The notes beneath the pieces are model-generated. The model made no database searches, was not told where the DNA came from, and worked only from the letters and a program-made list of their open reading frames with translations. A stretch of DNA of 64,000 nucleotides, from assembly GCF_050897975.1 (NCBI RefSeq), contig NZ_JBPAXY010000003.1, positions 372,001 to 436,000 on the forward strand. Reading direction: 5' to 3'. A program made the position numbers and the translations under genes. This DNA is from Pseudooceanicola sp050897975. GTDB lineage: Bacteria; Pseudomonadota; Alphaproteobacteria; Rhodobacterales; Rhodobacteraceae. Positions 59,484 to 64,000 of this stretch are shown here, piece by piece (position 1 is the stretch's first letter; each line of letters opens with the position of its first letter).

Positions 59484-61907
59484 CTAGCCCCCGTTGCTTT
59501 CGGCGGGCGGCGCCGGCCGGGCCTGCGGCGGGCCCTCGTCCTGCTCTGGCGGGCCTTGCTCGGGCCGGGCGGCGGCCCGGGCGCCGCGATCCTCGCGCCC
59601 CTCGGCCAGAAGGCGCCGGATCACCTGGGCGCGGATCGGCTTGGCCACCACATCGTCCAGCCCCGCCGCGCGCAGCCGCGCCGAGACCTCTTCGCCCACA
59701 TGGGCGGTCAGCGCCACGATCCGGCTGTCGCGGTTCGGCCCGGCGCCTGCGCGGATCGCCGTCGCCGCCGCGACCCCGTCCATCACCGGCATCGAGACAT
59801 CCATCAGGATGCAGTCGAAGGGCGCCTCGGCCGCCGCCTCGACCCCCTGGCGGCCATCGGCGGCCTCGGTCACGCTGTGCCCGTCGCGTTCCAGCAGGCG
59901 ACGGGCCACGAAGCGGTTGGTGGCGTTGTCCTCGACCAGCAGGATGCGCTGCGGGCGGGCGCGGGGCGGCGGCAGGGCGCCCTCGGCCTCGGCGGGATCA
60001 GTGGCGGGGCGCGCCGCCTCGGGCAGGGGCAGGGTCAGGCTAAAGACGCTGCCCTTGCCCGGGGCCGAGGCCACCTCGATCTCGCCCCCCATGGCGCGGG
60101 CCAGCTGCCGGGCGATGCCCAGGCCGAGCCCGGTGCCCTGGATCTGGTGGCGGATCGCTCCGTCCAGGCGGACGAAATCGTCGAAGACCCGTTCGGCCTC
60201 GTCGCGGGTCATGCCGATGCCGGTGTCGCGCACCAGGATCTCGACCTGGGCGCCGCAGCGCCGCACCTCGACACTGACCGAGCCGAAGCGGGTGAATTTC
60301 ACCGCATTGGACACCAGGTTCAGCAGCACCTGGCGCAGCCGGGTGGCATCGCCCAGCACCCATCCCGTGGGTGCGGCGCCGATGCGGAACAGGCGGTTGT
60401 CCTGGGTGCGCGCGCGGGGCGCCTCGCTGGCCAGGATGTCGTCGATCAGCGCGTCCAGATCGAAGGGCGCCTTGCGGATCGCCACGTCCCCGCCCTCGAT
60501 CTGGGTGATGTCCAGCACGTCGTTCACCAGCTGCAACAGCGTCTGGGCAGAGCCGCGCACCACCTCCAGGAACCGGCGCCCCTCGGCGGGGTCGTCATTC
60601 TCAGCCATCAGGTCGATGGCGCCCAGGATGCCGTTCAGGGGCGTGCGCATCTCGTGGCTGATCACCCCCAGGAAACGCGCCTTGGCCCGTTCCGCCGCCA
60701 ACGCCTTGTCGCGCGAAGCCTTCAGCTCGGCCTCGGCGGCCACCTGGTGCGAGATGTCACGGATCACGCAGACCAGGATCGGCGCCCCCTCGCTGTCGGA
60801 ACTATCCATCGACAGCTCGACCGGGAAGCGGTGTTCGTCGCTGCGCCAGGCGATCAGGCGATAGCCGGTGCGTGGCCCCAGGGCACAGGCGTCGAAGAGC
60901 GCGCGCCCCGAGATCGCCGTGGTGCCGTCGGCGCCGTCGCGGCGCAGCAGGCGGCCCACGGGCTGGCCCAGCACCCGGTCGCGATCCAGGGCGAACATCT
61001 CGGTCGCGGCACGGTTGGTGTCTCGGATGCGGCCGCGCGCATCCAGCATCAGGATGGCATCGCGCGAGGTGGAAAAGATCGTCTCCAACCGGGCCCAGGC
61101 GACCTGGCGTTCCTCCAGCCGCCGTTCTGAGACCCGCGCCAGTGAGCGGAACAGCACCACCATGGCGGTCAGGGCCGCCAGCAGCACCAGGCTGGCCGCC
61201 GCCAACCCCTTAAGCACCGAGAGCACTTCGAGACGGGCGCTGTCAGACTGGCCCACCAGGCGCAGGTTGGCCAGCGACAGCAGGCGCCGCAGGGCCGGGC
61301 GCAGCGCCTCGAGCCGGGCATCCATCTGCGGCAGGGCGGCCAGCAGGGCCGCGTCCGGCCCGTCGATCAGCGGCGCCAGGGCGTAGACCTCGGTGCGGAT
61401 GCGGTCGAAGCTGCCGCCCTGGGCCGGGTCACGCAGGGCAGTATTGTAGAGGGCCGCCGCCGCCAGGGTCTCGAATCGTCCGTAAAGGATGTCGTAGCGA
61501 CGCCGCAATTCGCGCAGGGCGGCGGCGGGTGGCGCCTCTGTCTGCGACAGTGTCAGGGCCGGTGGCGCATCACCCGCCGCCCCGTCGCGACCCTGGGCCA
61601 GCCGCGCCTGGGCGGTGGCCGACTGTAGTTTCAGATATTCGACCTCCAGCTGGGCCAGGGTCCATTGCACGTTGTCGGCAGGGGAAGAGGCCAGTTCGTC
61701 CAGCTTCTGGCGCACCTCGGTCAGCAGGTAGAGGATGACCAGCAGGCACAGGCCGGTAATCAGGGTCAGCACCGCCAGGCGCAGCACCCCGGCATCCCAC
61801 CGGCTGGGCGCCGCCGCCGAACCGGGGGGCACGGGCACCGGTCCCAGCCCCGTCTGCGGGCCCGGATCGCTTGCGGCGGGGTCTATGCTGCGGTGCCTGC
61901 GGGCCAT
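59484..61907 (-). CDS. Hybrid sensor histidine kinase
   Basis: An 807-residue membrane kinase. Helix 1 (VLRLAVLTLITGLCLLVILYLL, about residues 41-62) and helix 2 (GLAAASLVLLAALTAMVVLFRSL, about 240-262) bound a helical periplasmic sensor of about 175 residues. A PAS domain follows (IFSTSRDAILMLDARGRI), then HisKA (FLGVISHEMRTPLNGILGAI), HATPase (NLVSNAVKFTRFG; DTGIGM; GTGLGLGIARQLA) and a receiver (ILLVEDNATNRF; CILMDVSMPVMDG). It has no HPt domain, so phosphate must pass to a separate HPt protein or regulator. The cysteine-free SUOX-fold gene lies 59 bases upstream on the same strand. Confidence 0.92.
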   Translation of the reverse strand: MARRHRSIDPAASDPGPQTGLGPVPVPPGSAAAPSRWDAGVLRLAVLTLITGLCLLVILYLLTEVRQKLDELASSPADNVQWTLAQLEVEYLKLQSATAQARLAQGRDGAAGDAPPALTLSQTEAPPAAALRELRRRYDILYGRFETLAAAALYNTALRDPAQGGSFDRIRTEVYALAPLIDGPDAALLAALPQMDARLEALRPALRRLLSLANLRLVGQSDSARLEVLSVLKGLAAASLVLLAALTAMVVLFRSLARVSERRLEERQVAWARLETIFSTSRDAILMLDARGRIRDTNRAATEMFALDRDRVLGQPVGRLLRRDGADGTTAISGRALFDACALGPRTGYRLIAWRSDEHRFPVELSMDSSDSEGAPILVCVIRDISHQVAAEAELKASRDKALAAERAKARFLGVISHEMRTPLNGILGAIDLMAENDDPAEGRRFLEVVRGSAQTLLQLVNDVLDITQIEGGDVAIRKAPFDLDALIDDILASEAPRARTQDNRLFRIGAAPTGWVLGDATRLRQVLLNLVSNAVKFTRFGSVSVEVRRCGAQVEILVRDTGIGMTRDEAERVFDDFVRLDGAIRHQIQGTGLGLGIARQLARAMGGEIEVASAPGKGSVFSLTLPLPEAARPATDPAEAEGALPPPRARPQRILLVEDNATNRFVARRLLERDGHSVTEAADGRQGVEAAAEAPFDCILMDVSMPVMDGVAAATAIRAGAGPNRDSRIVALTAHVGEEVSARLRAAGLDDVVAKPIRAQVIRRLLAEGREDRGARAAARPEQGPPEQDEGPPQARPAPPAESNGG

Positions 61908-61966
61908 GGCCGCCTCCGCCGACGCTGCCCACGCGCCGGGACCCGGCGCGACGCGGCAGGGGCGGC

Positions 61967-62503
61967 CTATTTCACGACGATGCGGTCAAGTTGCCAGATC
62001 GAGTTGGAATAGATCACCTCGGACCGGAAGTCCGCCGAGGAATCATAGGGATAGACCAGCCAAAGAGGCCCCTTGCTGCGCAGGGTCATGGGCTGTCCGT
62101 TGCGTTCATAGGCCAGGATCGCGCCATCGGGGCGAAAGCTGTCGACCGGGATCTCGATGGCATAGTCATTGGCCGCGACCAGTTGCAGGATCCCGCCCTC
62201 GATCCCGTAGCGCGCCAGGAAATCCGTCATTCGCACACCGCGAAACTGCTGCACCCCCTCGGTCCAGATCGTGGTGGTCTCGAAGGCCGCCTCGGGCATC
62301 TCTTGCAGCGCGGCGCGGTCCAGGGCGACCACCCGGTCAGGCAGCGTCAGGCGCAACAGCACCGGCGCCTCGGCCCGTAGGGTCGCGGGCAACAGCCACA
62401 GCAGCGCGGCCAGCAGCAGCCAGGGCAGGGGACGCGCCCCCGTGAACCAGGGCAGGGTCCGGGCCTGCGCGGCGCGGGCGGGACGGGGAAAGGCAGGGAT
62501 CAT
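61967..62503 (-). CDS. Exported SUOX-fold protein without cysteine
   Basis: A 178-residue protein with a long N-terminal hydrophobic signal (LPWLLLAALLWLLPATLRAEA). The mature part (ALDRAALQEMPEAAFETTTIWTEGVQQFRGVRMTDFLARYGI) matches the small sulfite-oxidase-like molybdopterin fold. It has no cysteine anywhere, so it cannot supply the thiol that binds molybdenum in SUOX-family enzymes, and it is more likely a binding or sensor protein than an enzyme. It is immediately upstream of the hybrid kinase gene on the same strand; co-transcription is likely. A GTG six bases earlier is an alternative start. Confidence 0.78.
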   Translation of the reverse strand: MIPAFPRPARAAQARTLPWFTGARPLPWLLLAALLWLLPATLRAEAPVLLRLTLPDRVVALDRAALQEMPEAAFETTTIWTEGVQQFRGVRMTDFLARYGIEGGILQLVAANDYAIEIPVDSFRPDGAILAYERNGQPMTLRSKGPLWLVYPYDSSADFRSEVIYSNSIWQLDRIVVK

Positions 62504-62648
62504 CGGCACACTCCGTCAGGACAGGAGACGATCGCACCTGCCTGCGCCATGGCTGGGCGACAGAGCGACCGTCGTTAAGGGAATGGCTAGCGGCAATGTC
62601 TTAATGTTCCCTCTAATCCCGCCCGTTCCCGGGCACAGAGGAGGCACG

Positions 62649-63269
62649 ATGACCCCGCCCAGCGATCCGCCAGCCGCAGCGACGCCCATCGACCCGCCGG
62701 GGCCGCTGCTGCTGTTTGCCGATGATCATGCGCTGCTGCGCGACACGCTGGCCGCCTGGCTGCGGGCCCGGGGCCTGCGGGTGCGCTGCGTCGACAGCCT
62801 GGCCCAGGTGCTGGCGCAGCCCGCGCGACCGGATCTTCTGCTGATGGATCTGCGCCTGGGCGACCTGACCCTGCCCGATGGGTTGGCGGCGGTGCGCGCC
62901 ACCTTCGGGCCGCTGCCGGTGCTGCTGACCGCAGGCGCCCATGACCCCACGCTGGCCCGGGCCGCCCGGGCCGCAGGCGCCACGGCCCTGCTGGGCAAGG
63001 CGTTGCCGCCCGATGCGGTGCTGGCCGAGATCCAGCGCCACCTGCCGCCAGAGAGCGCCGCGCCCCTGGCCCCCGACGCACCGCTCAGCACCCGCGAAAG
63101 GCAGGTGCTGGCGGGTCTGGCCCGGGGCCAGTCGAACAAGGAAATCGCCCGTGATCTGGCCCTTCAGGAGGTCACGGTGAAGCTGCATATGCAGCGCCTC
63201 AGCCGCAAGCTGGGCGCGCGCAATCGCACCCATGCGGCGCTGCTGGCGCGGGATCTGGGGCTGGTCTGA
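62649..63269 (+). CDS. NarL/FixJ-type response regulator
   Basis: A 206-residue response regulator. The receiver domain has the acidic pair in LLFADDHALLRDTL, the phospho-acceptor Asp in LLMDLRLGD, and the Lys of LLGKALPPD. The LuxR-type DNA-binding domain is LSTRERQVLAGLARGQSNKEIARDLALQEVTVKLHMQRLSRKL. It is divergent from the SUOX-fold and kinase genes. It may be the output of that kinase, but the kinase lacks an HPt domain, so a direct link is inference. AGAGGAGG precedes the ATG. Confidence 0.9.
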   Translation: MTPPSDPPAAATPIDPPGPLLLFADDHALLRDTLAAWLRARGLRVRCVDSLAQVLAQPARPDLLLMDLRLGDLTLPDGLAAVRATFGPLPVLLTAGAHDPTLARAARAAGATALLGKALPPDAVLAEIQRHLPPESAAPLAPDAPLSTRERQVLAGLARGQSNKEIARDLALQEVTVKLHMQRLSRKLGARNRTHAALLARDLGLV

Positions 63270-63491
63270 CCCCAGAGGCACGGGCGCCCGGGCCAGGGCG
63301 ATTTGCCTGCAATTGTTTGTATTTGCCCCCGCGGCCCCGGGGCGGATCGGGGGGGCGATTAAACCAATGTTCACGGCTGGCCGCCAAATCTGCCCCCCAG
63401 ATGCGGCCCGGCGGATCGGGCCATCCCGCACGCTCGACCTCGCCCGACCGGGGCGGCGACGGGACTTTCAGCGACCGACCAGGGGAACGAC

Positions 63492-64000
63492 ATGGGTCTT
63501 TCGAAAATTCGCATTGCCTTGCGCCTGCCTGCCGCCTTTTTCCTGATCGTCGCGCTCTCCCTGGCGGTGCTGGTGGTGTTCTCTTATTCCTCGGCCAAGC
63601 GGACCCTGATCGCCTCGGGCGAGGAAGAGATGCGCCAGATCGCCGAAACCCGCGCCGCGGAACTGGCGACCTGGGCCGACAAGTTGCGCACCGACCTGAC
63701 GCTTCAAGCCCATAACCCACTTGTTTACAACGCCCTACGCAGCTTTCATGCCGCCTGGCAGACCATGGGGCCGAGCGCCGCCGACCAGATGCGCGCGCTT
63801 TATCCCGAAGAGGCCGGGGCCGAGATCCTCGATCCCGGCGACGGCTCGGTCTATTCGCGGATCCACAGCCGTTTTCACGAGCATTTCAGCGCCGTGGCAC
63901 GCCGGGGCGCCTACGAGGATGTCTATCTTCTGAACCCCGCCGGGACGGTGGTCTATTCGGTGACCAAGGGGGCGGAATTCGGCCTGGCGCAGGCCGATCT
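63492..64000 (+). CDS. Methyl-accepting chemotaxis protein, partial
   Basis: The start of a chemoreceptor, cut by the right edge (169 residues visible). It begins MGLSKIRIALRLPAAFFLIV with a first membrane helix (FFLIVALSLAVLVVFSY). A periplasmic sensor follows with AETRAAELATWADKLRTDL and YEDVYLLNPAGTVVYSVTKG, resembling a Cache-type ligand domain. The HAMP and signalling domains lie beyond the window. CAGGGGAA precedes the ATG. It shares direction with the upstream response regulator, 222 bases away. Confidence 0.8.
   Translation, partial: MGLSKIRIALRLPAAFFLIVALSLAVLVVFSYSSAKRTLIASGEEEMRQIAETRAAELATWADKLRTDLTLQAHNPLVYNALRSFHAAWQTMGPSAADQMRALYPEEAGAEILDPGDGSVYSRIHSRFHEHFSAVARRGAYEDVYLLNPAGTVVYSVTKGAEFGLAQAD

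Noticed and set aside
1..64000. CRISPR array, prophage or transposon.
   Set aside because: No regularly spaced direct repeats, cas, phage structural or transposase genes were seen.

Overview
The window reads as a chromosomal segment of a GC-rich alphaproteobacterium of the order Rhodobacterales (Rhodobacter/Roseobacter group). The grounds are gene order and lineage-typical families: dusB(nifR3)-ntrB-ntrC-ntrY-ntrX, trgA-trgB-cysK, a fused ispDF followed by pgpA and a CinA-type gene, a divergent DUF6477/DUF6456 pair, a Mur-type Fur protein, and xerD and a short membrane-protein gene running divergently from aroK-aroB. It is mostly core chromosome. No prophage, transposase, CRISPR array or plasmid function was seen.

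Left part (1-20.5 kb): a partial EamA exporter, a Fur/Mur regulator divergent from an Asp-rich autotransporter, a MetE-like methyltransferase, guaA, a tandem universal stress protein, an MFS transporter, a non-pyrrolysine MttB-family methyltransferase, the DUF6477/DUF6456 pair around an unusual cluster of TTAA boxes, a VIT1-type metal transporter divergent from oxyR, a peroxiredoxin convergent with oxyR, lipA, a dihaem cytochrome c, hpt with a 60-codon satellite gene, a RatA/Coq10 protein, and the ispDF-pgpA-cinA operon.

Middle (20.7-48.3 kb): the nitrogen-control operon dusB-ntrBCYX, then a retropepsin-like protease, MarC, an ABC-F ATPase, ndk, DUF4112, a Pmp3-type peptide, a TfoX-domain gene that appears frameshifted in a G7 tract, a TusA-like protein, ccdA, an alpha/beta hydrolase translationally coupled to a cytochrome P450, a GcvT-domain FAD oxidoreductase, DUF2254, a CorC-type protein, xerD, a large exported protein, aroK-aroB and a DinB-like protein. 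This stretch and the gap after lipA carry six copies of a dispersed intergenic element. In the five well-conserved copies it has a fixed box, a first hairpin with different but complementary arms, and a second hairpin GGGGGC-NNN-GCCCCC.

Right part (48.5-64 kb): a UspA-BCCT operon for compatible-solute or methylated-onium uptake, a photolyase, trgA-trgB-cysK (tellurite resistance/cysteine synthesis), an MscS-family channel, tRNA-Ser(GGA), an uncharacterised QueC-like PP-loop protein, and a signalling group: a cysteine-free exported protein of the sulfite-oxidase fold, a hybrid histidine kinase, a divergent NarL-type response regulator and the start of a chemoreceptor.

The best candidates for something undescribed are the covarying double-hairpin intergenic element and the signalling group at the right end. 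All functions are judged from motifs and context read by eye. No database search or folding calculation was run.
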